From assembly GCA_965279085.1 (NCBI GenBank), contig OZ257149.1, positions 3,472,001-3,536,000 on the forward strand: DNA of 64,000 nt, read 5' to 3'. The notes beneath the pieces were generated by a model. The model was not told the DNA's origin. It saw only the letters and a list, made by a program, of their open reading frames with translations, and searched no databases. This stretch comes from UBA7672 sp965279085 (lineage in GTDB: Bacteria > Pseudomonadota > Alphaproteobacteria > Caulobacterales > Hyphomonadaceae). A program made the position numbers and the translations under genes. The first letter of the stretch is position 1, and each line of letters opens with the position of its first letter. Of this stretch, positions 8,698 through 17,300 are shown piece after piece.

Positions 8698-9714
8698 ATG
8701 AGCGAAGACATCCTTCATCCTCCGGCGGAATGGTCGCCCCACGCAGCGATCTGGACGGCATGGCCGGCCGACGAGGAGCTGTGGCTGGAGAACCTCGCGC
8801 CCGCGCAGGCGGAAGTGGCCGCTATGGTGAAAGCGCTCGCCGCGCCGGGGCCGGATGGCCGCCCGGGCGACAGCATGAAGGTGCTGGTCAATGGCCCGAC
8901 CGCCATGCTGTCGGCCGAGAAGGCCATCGGCGAGCATGCCGAACTGATCGACGCCCAGTACGGCGACATCTGGCTGCGCGACACCGGCCCGATCTTCTAT
9001 TCCAACGACCGCTGCGGCCTGTTCACCTTCAACGGCTGGGGCGGGAAGTACGTCCTCGACCATGACGACCAGGTCGGCGCGTTCGTGGCGATCAACGCCG
9101 GCGCCAACGCGAAGCGCTACCACGCCGTCCTCGAAGGTGGCGCGCTGGACTGGGACGGCGAGGGCACGGTGCTGACGACGCGCGAATGCCTGCTCAATCC
9201 CAATCGCAATCCGCTGATGTCGGAAATGGACGTCCGCGCGCTGCTGGCCACCGCCATCGGTTCACGCAGCACGATCTGGATCGAGCGCGGCCTGCTCAAC
9301 GACCACACCGACGGCCACGTCGACAACATCGCGCGCTTCCTCGCGCCGGGCGTCGTCGCGTGCCAGTCAGCCGCCGACGCGGACGATCCGAATGCCGAAC
9401 GCCTCGATGAAATCGCCGCCCAGCTGGCGAACCAGCGCGATGCCAGCGGCCGTATCCTGCAGGTCGTCCGCATCCCGTCGCCCGGCCGCGTCGAGAACGA
9501 GGATGGCGAGATCGTTCCCGCCAGCCACATGAACTTCCTGATCGGCAACGCCACCGTTGTGGTGCCGACCTACGGCACACCGTCGGCCCAGCGAGCGGTC
9601 GACGCGCTGAAGCCTTTCTTCCCCGGCCACAACGTGGTCGGCCTGCCGTCCCGCCATATCCTCACCGGCGGTGGCTCGTTCCACTGCATCACCCAGCAAC
9701 AGCCCGCCGAATAG
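8698..9714 (+). CDS. aguA: Agmatine deiminase
   Basis: Hydrolyses agmatine to N-carbamoylputrescine and ammonia. 338 residues, close to the usual size for the peptidyl-arginine-deiminase-like fold. It carries HTDGHVDN (about residues 203-210) and the C-terminal GGGSFHCITQQ with catalytic Cys330. The early WPADEELW and DTGPIF segments are also family-typical. The stop is 20 bp before aguB, which has an AGGAGG ribosome site, so the two form an operon for the agmatine route to putrescine. Confidence 0.95.
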   Translation: MSEDILHPPAEWSPHAAIWTAWPADEELWLENLAPAQAEVAAMVKALAAPGPDGRPGDSMKVLVNGPTAMLSAEKAIGEHAELIDAQYGDIWLRDTGPIFYSNDRCGLFTFNGWGGKYVLDHDDQVGAFVAINAGANAKRYHAVLEGGALDWDGEGTVLTTRECLLNPNRNPLMSEMDVRALLATAIGSRSTIWIERGLLNDHTDGHVDNIARFLAPGVVACQSAADADDPNAERLDEIAAQLANQRDASGRILQVVRIPSPGRVENEDGEIVPASHMNFLIGNATVVVPTYGTPSAQRAVDALKPFFPGHNVVGLPSRHILTGGGSFHCITQQQPAE

Positions 9715-9734
9715 CAGGAAAGTAGGAGGCGATC

Positions 9735-10598
9735 ATGTCCCGCAAGATCACCCTCGCCGTGCTCCAGTCGGCGCTGACCGACGACCCCGCGAAGAACATC
9801 AAGCGCGTCAGCGAGCTTGTGCGCGAGGCGGCATCCAAGGGCGCGGACGTCATCCTCCCGTCCGAACTTTTCGAGGGCCACTACTTCTGCACCTCGCAGG
9901 AAGAATCCAATTTCGCCCGCGCCCATGCCTGGCGCGAAAGCCCCGCCGTGATCGCCATGGCGAAGCTCGCCGGCGAACTCGGCGTCGTAATCCCGGTCTC
10001 GATCTTCGAGAAGGCGGGCCCGGCCTACTACAATTCCGTCGTGATGGCGGATGCCGACGGATCGCTGCTCGGCGTCTACCGCAAGTCGCACATCCCCGAC
10101 GGGCCGGGCTATCAGGAGAAATACTATTTCCGTCCGGGCGATACCGGCTTCCGTGTCTGGGACACGAGACACGGCCGCATCGGCGTCGGCATCTGCTGGG
10201 ACCAGTGGTTCCCCGAAGCCGCGCGCGCCATGGCGCTGCAGGGCGCCGACGTGCTGCTCTATCCCACCGCCATCGGCTCCGAGCCGCATGATTCCAGCCT
10301 CGACACCGCCGCCCGCTGGCGCCGCGCGATGCTCGGCCATGCCGTGTCGAACGTCACCCCCGTCGCCGCCGCCAACCGCGTCGGAACCGAGAACGGACAG
10401 GTTTTCTACGGCACCTCCTTCATTTCCGACCACACCGGCGAGATCATGGCTGACCTCGACCGCAAGGAAGAGGGCGTGGTCGTCGCCACTATCGATATGG
10501 ATGAGGTAGATCGCGCCCGAGCCGCGTGGGGCTTCTTCCGCGATAGGCGGACCGATCTTTATGGCCCGCTCGTCGGCCCGCAGTCCGAGAAGGGCTGA
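9735..10598 (+). CDS. aguB: N-carbamoylputrescine amidase
   Basis: Nitrilase-superfamily amidase releasing putrescine, CO2 and ammonia from N-carbamoylputrescine. 287 residues. The Glu-Lys-Cys triad is visible: E44 in LPSELFEGHYF, K117 in YRKSHIPDGPG, and C154 in GICWDQWFPE. The ELFEGHYFC and YRKSHIPDGPGYQEKYYF blocks are specific to AguB within the superfamily. It follows aguA directly and is followed after 9 bp by murI, so the three are probably co-transcribed. Confidence 0.95.
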   Translation: MSRKITLAVLQSALTDDPAKNIKRVSELVREAASKGADVILPSELFEGHYFCTSQEESNFARAHAWRESPAVIAMAKLAGELGVVIPVSIFEKAGPAYYNSVVMADADGSLLGVYRKSHIPDGPGYQEKYYFRPGDTGFRVWDTRHGRIGVGICWDQWFPEAARAMALQGADVLLYPTAIGSEPHDSSLDTAARWRRAMLGHAVSNVTPVAAANRVGTENGQVFYGTSFISDHTGEIMADLDRKEEGVVVATIDMDEVDRARAAWGFFRDRRTDLYGPLVGPQSEKG

Positions 10599-10607
10599 CC
10601 CGATCCC

Positions 10608-11396
10608 ATGACCCGCGCGCTGGTTTTTGATTCAGGCGTTGGCGGGCTGACAATCGCCGATGCACTGCGCAAGGCGGCGCCTGACTGGATCGTCGATTAC
10701 GCGGCTGACTCGGGCTTCTTTCCCTATGGCGTGAAGACGGACGAGGAGTTGCGCGAGCGGCTTCCAAGCCTCTGCGCAACACTCGTCGATGTGGCAAAGC
10801 CCGACGTGCTGGTCATTGCCTGCAACACGGCCTCCACACTCTCGCTCAACGACATCCGCGTGAAGGTCAGCGTCCCCGTCGTCGGCACGGTCCCGGCCAT
10901 CAAGCCCGCCGCCGAACAGACGAAGACGGGCGTGATCGGCATTCTCGCCACGCCCGGCACGGTCCGCCGCGCCTATCTCGACGATCTCGAGCGCCAGTTC
11001 GCTGCCGGCAAGATCGTGATCCGCAGGGGCACCGCCGGGCTGGTCGACATCGCCGAACGCGCCGTGCGCGGTCAGCCCATAGACCAGGAACAGGTCGCCT
11101 ACGCCGTGAAGCCGCTGTTCGATCCGCCCGACGGGCCGCGCATCGACATCGTCGTGCTGGCCTGCACGCACTTCCCGCTGATCAGCGACGCCATCGCGGC
11201 CGCATGCCCCGCAGGCGTGCACCTGATCCATACGGGCGAGGCCGTCGCACGTCAGGCCATCCGCGTCGCGCCGCAGACACCGCGTCCCACCGGCAATGCG
11301 ATTGCCTATGTGACAGGCGGCGCCGCCAATCGCGCCGCCATGGCCCCGGCTTTCGCGCGTTTTGGCTATGACGCCATCGAGATCATTGACGTCTAG
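10608..11396 (+). CDS. murI: Glutamate racemase
   Basis: Makes D-glutamate for peptidoglycan by cofactor-independent two-base racemisation. 262 residues. The two catalytic cysteines are C72 in VIACNTAS and C186 in VLACTHFPL; the N-terminal FDSGVGGLTI and the FPYG motif are also present. Nine bases separate it from aguB, which suggests co-transcription, although the functional link is not obvious. Confidence 0.95.
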   Translation: MTRALVFDSGVGGLTIADALRKAAPDWIVDYAADSGFFPYGVKTDEELRERLPSLCATLVDVAKPDVLVIACNTASTLSLNDIRVKVSVPVVGTVPAIKPAAEQTKTGVIGILATPGTVRRAYLDDLERQFAAGKIVIRRGTAGLVDIAERAVRGQPIDQEQVAYAVKPLFDPPDGPRIDIVVLACTHFPLISDAIAAACPAGVHLIHTGEAVARQAIRVAPQTPRPTGNAIAYVTGGAANRAAMAPAFARFGYDAIEIIDV

Positions 11397-11435
11397 GCCC
11401 ACAGCGGCGCTCTAATCGCCAAGGGACAAAGCCCC

Positions 11436-12527
11436 ATGGCCGACTCACGCGCAGCGCTCAAACTCCTCAACCTCGCCCTGCAGGGTGGCGGCGCACACGG
11501 CGCGTTTTCGTGGGGCGTCCTCGACCGTCTGCTCGAAGATCCACGCGTCGAGATCGAAGCGATCACCGGCGCCTCCGCCGGCGCTATGAACGCCGTGGCG
11601 CTGGCGGCAGGCTTCGCCGATGGCGACCGCGAGGAAGCACGCGCATCGCTGAGACGCTTCTGGAACGGCGTCCTGGAAGAGGCCCGCACCAGCCCGCTCC
11701 GCCGCACACCGATAGAAACCATGCTCGGCGGCTGGAACCTCGATGCTTCGCCCGCCTATGTGATGTTCGATCTCGTGACGCGGCTGGCCAGCCCCTACGA
11801 CCTCAACCCCTACAACCTCAATCCGCTGAAAGACCTCGTCGTCCAGCTCGTCGATTTCGATCGCGTGCGGAAGTCGAAGGTGAAGGTCTACATCTCCGCC
11901 ACCAATGTGGAGACCGGCCGCGCCCAGGTCTGGAGCAAGAAGGAACTGACCGCCGATCACGTCATGGCGTCGGCGTGCCTGCCTTGGCTGTTCCAGGCGG
12001 TCGAGATCGATGGCGTGCCCTATTGGGATGGCGGCTTCACCGGCAATCCCGCGCTCTGGCCGCTGTTCGAGAACTGCGCGTCGGATGATGTCGTGCTGGT
12101 GCAGATCAACCCCATCCGCCGCGATGGCGCGCCGACCACCGCGCGCGACATCATCAACCGCGTCAACGAGATCACGTTCAACTCCTCGCTGTTGCGCGAC
12201 TTGCGCTCGGTCGATTTCGTCTCGCGCCTGATCGAGGCGGGCAGGCTCGAAGGCACCGGCTATCGCCGCATGCTGATGCACGCCATCGCCGACGAGAAGG
12301 CGCTGGCCGATCTCGGCGCCTCGTCCAAGTTCAACGTCGAGCCCGACTTCATCGACATGCTGTTCGAACGCGGCAGGCAAGCCTCGGAAAACTGGCTGCA
12401 CACCAGCTTCCGCCATGTCGGCACGCGCTCGACCGTCAATGTCCGCAAGATGTTCCAGGGCGAGGACGACGCCCTCGACGGCGGCCAGCTCAAGCCGCCC
12501 CGCCGCAAGCCGAAGGCAGCGGAATAG
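11436..12527 (+). CDS. Patatin-like phospholipase
   Basis: 363 residues. Contains the oxyanion-hole glycines GGGAHG (residues 17-22), the nucleophile elbow GASAG with Ser47, and the Asp of the dyad in WDGG (D198), so all parts of the Ser-Asp catalytic dyad are present. It is predicted to be a lipid acyl hydrolase; bacterial family members act on phospholipids at the membrane or as effectors. There is no signal peptide. The C-terminus is basic and Pro-rich (PPRRKPKAAE). Its stop abuts the stop of the convergent folC gene. Confidence 0.9.
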   Translation: MADSRAALKLLNLALQGGGAHGAFSWGVLDRLLEDPRVEIEAITGASAGAMNAVALAAGFADGDREEARASLRRFWNGVLEEARTSPLRRTPIETMLGGWNLDASPAYVMFDLVTRLASPYDLNPYNLNPLKDLVVQLVDFDRVRKSKVKVYISATNVETGRAQVWSKKELTADHVMASACLPWLFQAVEIDGVPYWDGGFTGNPALWPLFENCASDDVVLVQINPIRRDGAPTTARDIINRVNEITFNSSLLRDLRSVDFVSRLIEAGRLEGTGYRRMLMHAIADEKALADLGASSKFNVEPDFIDMLFERGRQASENWLHTSFRHVGTRSTVNVRKMFQGEDDALDGGQLKPPRRKPKAAE

Positions 12528-13838
12528 CTACAGGAACTCCAGCTCCCGCGGATCGTGGCCCTGCCACGCGTGCTGCACTTCCGCAGACAGGAACAGCCCG
12601 CCCAGCGCAAGCACGGACAGGCCCTCGTGGTCAGCGCGCGCCTTCGCCAGCCGCGCCGCTTCCGTCGTATCCGCCACGATAGTCACATCCGCTGAGCGCT
12701 TCCGGAACGCCTGCGCGAACAGCGCCGTATCCGCACCCGCTTTCCACGCCCGCGTCAGGATGAAATGCTCGAAGCGCGAGGCGACGATATCCGCGATCCC
12801 CGCGACTTCCTTCGAGGACGACACGCCGAACACGACGAGCGTCTTCTCCTTCAGCGAAAACTCCAGGAACGTCCGCGTCACAGCCTCCAGCGCGCGCGGC
12901 GTATGCCCCACATCGATCCAGAGATCCGGCGCCGACGCCACCTTCTCCAGTCGCCCCGGCCAGCGCGTACGGCCCAACGCCGCCAGCATCGCGAAGTGAC
13001 GTTCCGGATTGTCTTCCGGCTGCAGCCCCAGCCAGATTTCGGCGGCGCGCAGACCGGTCACGGCGTTGTCCACCTGGTGCTGACCGGCAAGGCTGATGTG
13101 CACCGTCTGGTCGGCCGCCGCCGGCGCCGCCGCGAAGCCATAGGTGAAGCGCGCGCCATCGGATGTGTTCGCCACCGGGCCGATGCGCCGGCTCGCCGTC
13201 GCAGGTAGCGTCGCCTTGCCGGATAGCCGCGCATACGCGGCGACCCTTACGGCCAGCCAATCCGGTATCGACGGACCCAGCACCACGCATCCCCCCGGCG
13301 CCACCGCGTCCGTCTTGTCGTAGGCAATCAGCTCCTCCGTCGCGCCGAGCAGTTCGGTGTGTTCCAGCTCGATCGATGTCAGCACCGAAACGCTGGCCTG
13401 CACCGTGCGCACAGGGTCGTAACGGCCGCCAATCCCGGCCTCCCACACGATGGCGTCGGGTTTCTCCTGCTGGAACCACAGTATCGCCAGCAGGAACAGG
13501 AATTCGAACGATCCGATCCGGTCGTCCTCGGGCAGCGTCCGGTTGAAGGCGAGCACGGTCTCCGCGTGCCGCTCGAAATCCGCCCTCGGGATCATGTCGT
13601 CGCCGAGCATGAAGCGCTCGCGCACGTCGAACAGATGAGGCGAGGTGAAGCAGCCGACGCGCATCCCCGCCGCCTCGACGGCCGACGTGATGAAACGCGA
13701 CGTCGATCCCTTGCCGTTCGTGCCGGTCACGGCAATCGAACGGCGCCCAAGTGCGGCCCGGTCAACCCGGTGGGCCTGTAAGAAGCGCTCGATGCGATGG
13801 AGGCCTATGCCATCGCCGAACTTGGGGAGGCCAAACAT
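12528..13838 (-). CDS. folC: Bifunctional dihydrofolate / folylpolyglutamate synthase
   Basis: Adds glutamate to dihydropteroate and to folates. 436 residues of the Mur-ligase superfamily. The P-loop is TGTNGKGST at residues 38-46 and is followed by TSPHLFDVRERF, diagnostic of FolC; later motifs IELEHTELLG and DVGHTPRALEAV (usually DGAHNP) are recognisable, the latter slightly divergent. It lies 3 bp downstream of an ATP-grasp gene on the same strand, so the two are translationally close. accD, a frequent neighbour of folC, is absent here. Confidence 0.93.
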   Translation of the reverse strand: MFGLPKFGDGIGLHRIERFLQAHRVDRAALGRRSIAVTGTNGKGSTSRFITSAVEAAGMRVGCFTSPHLFDVRERFMLGDDMIPRADFERHAETVLAFNRTLPEDDRIGSFEFLFLLAILWFQQEKPDAIVWEAGIGGRYDPVRTVQASVSVLTSIELEHTELLGATEELIAYDKTDAVAPGGCVVLGPSIPDWLAVRVAAYARLSGKATLPATASRRIGPVANTSDGARFTYGFAAAPAAADQTVHISLAGQHQVDNAVTGLRAAEIWLGLQPEDNPERHFAMLAALGRTRWPGRLEKVASAPDLWIDVGHTPRALEAVTRTFLEFSLKEKTLVVFGVSSSKEVAGIADIVASRFEHFILTRAWKAGADTALFAQAFRKRSADVTIVADTTEAARLAKARADHEGLSVLALGGLFLSAEVQHAWQGHDPRELEFL

Positions 13839-13841
13839 GGG

Positions 13842-14807
13842 CTACTCAAGGCATGCGTTGAGCATTCTTGTCCAGATGGAGCGGATGAGATCGTTGCGGC
13901 CCGCGATTTCCAGCGTGCGCAGGCCGGGACTTCCGTTGACCTCGATGATCATCAGCCGCGACAGGTCGCCCTTCGCGGAAACGTCGAACAGATCCACCGC
14001 GCCGATTCGCAGACCCAGCGCCGCGACGGCCGCCGTGGCGATCACCGCCAGTGCGTCAGGAACATCCTCCGACACACGCTCGACATGCCCCGCCGCGCTC
14101 AGATTGCGCCGTCCGGGCAGCGGCACGCGCTCGCCCCTGGCCGGAACACGCGCCGCGTCTGCGCCCAGCGCCGAAACGGGCAGGGCGGAAACGCCATCGC
14201 CCGCAATCTCGCGGTTCAGCGCCGCCAGCAATTCCGCCAGCATCGAGCGTCCATCGCCAATCAGCGCAGGCTCGGCCTTGGTGGAATGAAAGACCGTCCG
14301 CCCGTCCTGCACCAGCACCCGATGCTCGACGCCCGCCATCACAGGCTCGATCAGGAATGCCTCGAAATCGACGGCCACGCGCGCGATATAGTCCTCAAGC
14401 CCGGCATCATCCCGGACGATTTCCGCGAATGTGCCGCGCGATCCCAGATTGGGTTTGCAGAACACTGGATAGCCAAGGCTCGCCGCGAACCGCCGCGCAT
14501 CCGTCGCCTCGCGTCCGGGCGCGCGCATTGCCGTCCGCCGCGTCTGCGCGAAGAACAGTCCGCCTCCGATGACCGGCAGCCCGCGCGAGGCAAGCACCGT
14601 CTTCGTGTGCGCCTTGTCGCGCGACACGGTAAACGCCGCTGCGCTGTTCACCGAATACGCGCAGACATTCCCGCCGCCGCCCAGGACGAAGCGGCCGCCT
14701 ATGGAAATCCGGAAGAGATAGCCATTGCCGCCGTCGAGATCCTCGAAGCACGCGCCGATCGCCTCGGCGGCGTCTTTCGCATAGCGGGCTGAATCGGGCA
14801 GCGGCAT
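13842..14807 (-). CDS. ATP-grasp ligase (RimK / cyanophycin-synthetase-like), function unknown
   Basis: 321 residues with an ATP-grasp core: the first nucleotide-binding strand in YPVFCKPNLGSRG, a central FEAFLIEPVMAGVEHRVLV segment, and the metal-binding end GAVDLFDV and LMIIEVNGSPGL. The family makes amide bonds from a carboxylate and an amine via acyl phosphate; the nearest relatives by pattern are the ATP-grasp domains of cyanophycin synthetase and GshAB. It has a good ribosome site (AGAGGGCG) and lies between a small membrane-protein gene and folC in one minus-strand array. Substrate unknown. Confidence 0.8.
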   Translation of the reverse strand: MPLPDSARYAKDAAEAIGACFEDLDGGNGYLFRISIGGRFVLGGGGNVCAYSVNSAAAFTVSRDKAHTKTVLASRGLPVIGGGLFFAQTRRTAMRAPGREATDARRFAASLGYPVFCKPNLGSRGTFAEIVRDDAGLEDYIARVAVDFEAFLIEPVMAGVEHRVLVQDGRTVFHSTKAEPALIGDGRSMLAELLAALNREIAGDGVSALPVSALGADAARVPARGERVPLPGRRNLSAAGHVERVSEDVPDALAVIATAAVAALGLRIGAVDLFDVSAKGDLSRLMIIEVNGSPGLRTLEIAGRNDLIRSIWTRMLNACLE

Positions 14808-14816
14808 GTGCGCCCT

Positions 14817-15065
14817 CTAGCAGGGGTGCCGTCCGTGGTCACGGGCCTTCCGTCGCCGGCGGCCAGATGTAGTGGAGCGCGATTGCACCACCAGCCACAC
14901 GACCGCCGCGACAAAGGTCCAGCGCCAGGCCGGGTGCTCGCGCTTCCTGCGTGGCGACAGCCGCCGGACGATGCGCGCGCTCAGCCAGCCGAACATCCAC
15001 ACGATCAGCGGCAATGTCGCCCAGGTCAGCCGGTGCGACGCCCACGCGAAGACGGGTTCCAACAT
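14817..15065 (-). CDS. Small membrane protein, hypothetical
   Basis: 82 residues with two hydrophobic segments (LTWATLPLIVWMFGWL near residues 13-28, and WTFVAAVVWLVVQ near 49-61), a basic loop between them and a very basic C-terminus. It begins 10 bp after the stop of the M13 peptidase gene and ends 9 bp before the ATP-grasp start, fitting a minus-strand operon. I recognise no family. Confidence 0.55.
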   Translation of the reverse strand: MLEPVFAWASHRLTWATLPLIVWMFGWLSARIVRRLSPRRKREHPAWRWTFVAAVVWLVVQSRSTTSGRRRRKARDHGRHPC

Positions 15066-15075
15066 GCCCGGGAGA

Positions 15076-17145
15076 CTACCAGAGCCGCACGCGCTGGTCA
15101 GGTGGCAGATAGAGCCGGTCGCCCGGCTTCACATCGAACGCCGCGTACCAGGCATCCATGTTCCGCACCACGCCGTTGACGCGATAGCGGTTGGGCGCGT
15201 GGCTGTCGCCTTCCAGCATCGCCCGCGCCAGCTCCTCCCGCACCTTGCCGCGATAGGACCGCGCATAGGCGATGAAGAAGCGCTGGTCCCCCGTCAGCCC
15301 GTCGATCACCGGCGCGGGCTTGCCGTCGAGCGACAGCTTGTACGCCGCATAGGAAATCTCCAGCCCCGCCAGGTCGCCGATATTCTCGCCCAGCGTGCCG
15401 AGCCCGTTCACGCACGCGCCGAACCACGGGCAATAGGCGCTGTACTGCGCGATCAACGCGTCGGCCTTCGTCATGAAGCGCTCGTCGGTCTCGTCCGTCC
15501 ACCAGTTGCGGTTCATGCCGGTCTCATCGAACTGCCGTCCGCGATCGTCGAAGCCGTGCGTCATCTCGTGGCCGATCACCGCGCCGATGCCGCCATAGTT
15601 CTCCGCCGCGTCCGCGTCCGGATCGAAATACGGCGGCTGCAGGATGCCCGCCGGCATGGTGAAGGTGTTCGACAGCGGATTGTAGAACGCGTTCACCACG
15701 TGCGCAGGCGTCGGCCAGCGCTCGCGGTCCACCGGCTTGTGCAGGTCATCGCGCATGTTGGCCCACGTGAATTCGAACGCGCCGTAGATGTCCTCGATCA
15801 GCTTGCCGCGATCGATCTTCATGCCGGAGAAATCTTCCCACGTGTCGGGATATCCGATCTGCGGCTTCAGCGCTGTCAGTTTGGTGAGCGCCTGCGTACG
15901 TGTCGCGTTATCCATCCAGTCGAGCGAGCGAAGCCGCGTCTCGAAAGCGGTGCGGATGTTCGCGGCGATCGCGTCGATGTCCTTCTTGTGCTCGGCCGAG
16001 AAATTGCGCTTCACATAGATCTGGCCTACCGCCTCGCCCAGGTAATTGTTGACCACGCCCACGGCCCACTGCCAGCGCTGCGGCTTCTCTTCCAGTCCCG
16101 CCAGCCGGCGCGAGTAGAATTCGAAGTAGCTGTCGGCGAACGCGCTGGGCAGATATTCCGCGAACGTGTTCGCGATGTGGAACTCCATCCAGTCCTTCCA
16201 GTCCTGCAGCGGAACGGAGGACACCAATTTCGCCAGATCCGTCACCGCCGTCTCATCCATGACCACGAACCGGTCGGCGTCGGTGAAGCCGGCCGCCTTC
16301 AGATAGAGGTCCCATCTGAAGCCCGGCGCGAAGGCATTCAGCTGCGACAGGGTCATCGTGCGCAGCGCGTCCTCGGCGCTGAGCGAACGGTCCTCGTCCG
16401 TATGCGCCTGCGCGATCTTGCGCTCGAGATTGTAGATCCGCTGCGAAGCGCCCTGAGGGTCGGGATGGCCAATCAGCTTCAGGATGTTGGTGACATGTAC
16501 GCGGTAGCCGAACCGCAGGGATTCATCCTGCAGGCCGACGGAAATGTAATAGCCGCGATGCGGCATGCCGAGTCCCGCTTGCGACAGCCACACGGCGTTG
16601 CGATCGGGATCGGCCGGACTGGGCGCCACGCTCGCCCCGACCGGCGAGTTGTAGCCGATGACGCCCATCAGGCTCATCATCTCGTCCATCGTCTTCACGC
16701 CACGGATGCGGTCCAGGAAAGGCTTCAGCGGTTCGGTTCCACGCGCTTCGATCGTCTGCACATCCATCGCCGACGTGTAGAGATCCGCGATCTTGCGCTC
16801 GATCGTGCCTGCCTTCGGGTTCGATGCGACGATCTCCTCGATCATCTGCCGCACGCCTGCGTCCGATTTTTCCTGCAGATCTTCCGCCGGCCCGCCCGAA
16901 AGCTTGTCAGGCGGCAACTGGTAGGAGGCGAGCCAGTCGCTGTTGACGTAGTTGTAGAAGTCCTGGCCCGGCGCGGTCTTCTCGCTGTCCAGCGGCTCCA
17001 TGCTGATGGCGGCCTGCCCGGGGCCGTCGTCCCCGGTCACGTCGAGCATCGCAACCGTTTCAACCGGCTGGGACGTGCACGCGGCAAGCAACAGCGCAGC
17101 GGCGGCTGCCGCCTGTGTCAGGCGCTTCAGCAGGCTGGAAGCCAA
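15076..17145 (-). CDS. M13-family (neprilysin-like) metallopeptidase lipoprotein, copy 1
   Basis: 689 residues. A lipoprotein signal ends with LLLAAC (lipid-modified C23), so the enzyme is probably membrane-anchored in the periplasm. The zinc site is intact: HEMTH at H526/E527/H530, and the third-ligand motif GENIGDLAGL. Substrate-binding VNAFYNP and the family end RVRLW are also present. It should cleave short peptides; natural substrates are unknown. A related copy lies immediately upstream (17301-19343) on the same strand, with a terminator between them, so this copy probably has its own promoter. Confidence 0.94.
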   Translation of the reverse strand: MASSLLKRLTQAAAAAALLLAACTSQPVETVAMLDVTGDDGPGQAAISMEPLDSEKTAPGQDFYNYVNSDWLASYQLPPDKLSGGPAEDLQEKSDAGVRQMIEEIVASNPKAGTIERKIADLYTSAMDVQTIEARGTEPLKPFLDRIRGVKTMDEMMSLMGVIGYNSPVGASVAPSPADPDRNAVWLSQAGLGMPHRGYYISVGLQDESLRFGYRVHVTNILKLIGHPDPQGASQRIYNLERKIAQAHTDEDRSLSAEDALRTMTLSQLNAFAPGFRWDLYLKAAGFTDADRFVVMDETAVTDLAKLVSSVPLQDWKDWMEFHIANTFAEYLPSAFADSYFEFYSRRLAGLEEKPQRWQWAVGVVNNYLGEAVGQIYVKRNFSAEHKKDIDAIAANIRTAFETRLRSLDWMDNATRTQALTKLTALKPQIGYPDTWEDFSGMKIDRGKLIEDIYGAFEFTWANMRDDLHKPVDRERWPTPAHVVNAFYNPLSNTFTMPAGILQPPYFDPDADAAENYGGIGAVIGHEMTHGFDDRGRQFDETGMNRNWWTDETDERFMTKADALIAQYSAYCPWFGACVNGLGTLGENIGDLAGLEISYAAYKLSLDGKPAPVIDGLTGDQRFFIAYARSYRGKVREELARAMLEGDSHAPNRYRVNGVVRNMDAWYAAFDVKPGDRLYLPPDQRVRLW

Positions 17146-17240
17146 GGCGTTTCCCCTGAATTCTTCTTATCGGTCACAACTCTTCGGCCCGCCCGCGCGG
17201 GGGGTCAAGCGTGGCAAGCGGTTGCGCTGTTCCGCCAACG

Positions 17241-17272
17241 AAAAGCCCGCGGTTACATGGGGAACCGCGGGC
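17241..17272 (-). terminator. Rho-independent terminator after M13 peptidase copy 2
   Basis: A perfect 10-bp stem GCCCGCGGTT/AACCGCGGGC (17245-17254 with 17263-17272) with an 8-nt loop, followed on the minus strand by TTTT. It lies 29 bp beyond the stop of the upstream M13 gene and separates the two paralogues transcriptionally. Confidence 0.85.
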
Positions 17273-17300
17273 CTCGATTTACCTGCGTTGCGTTCGCAGC

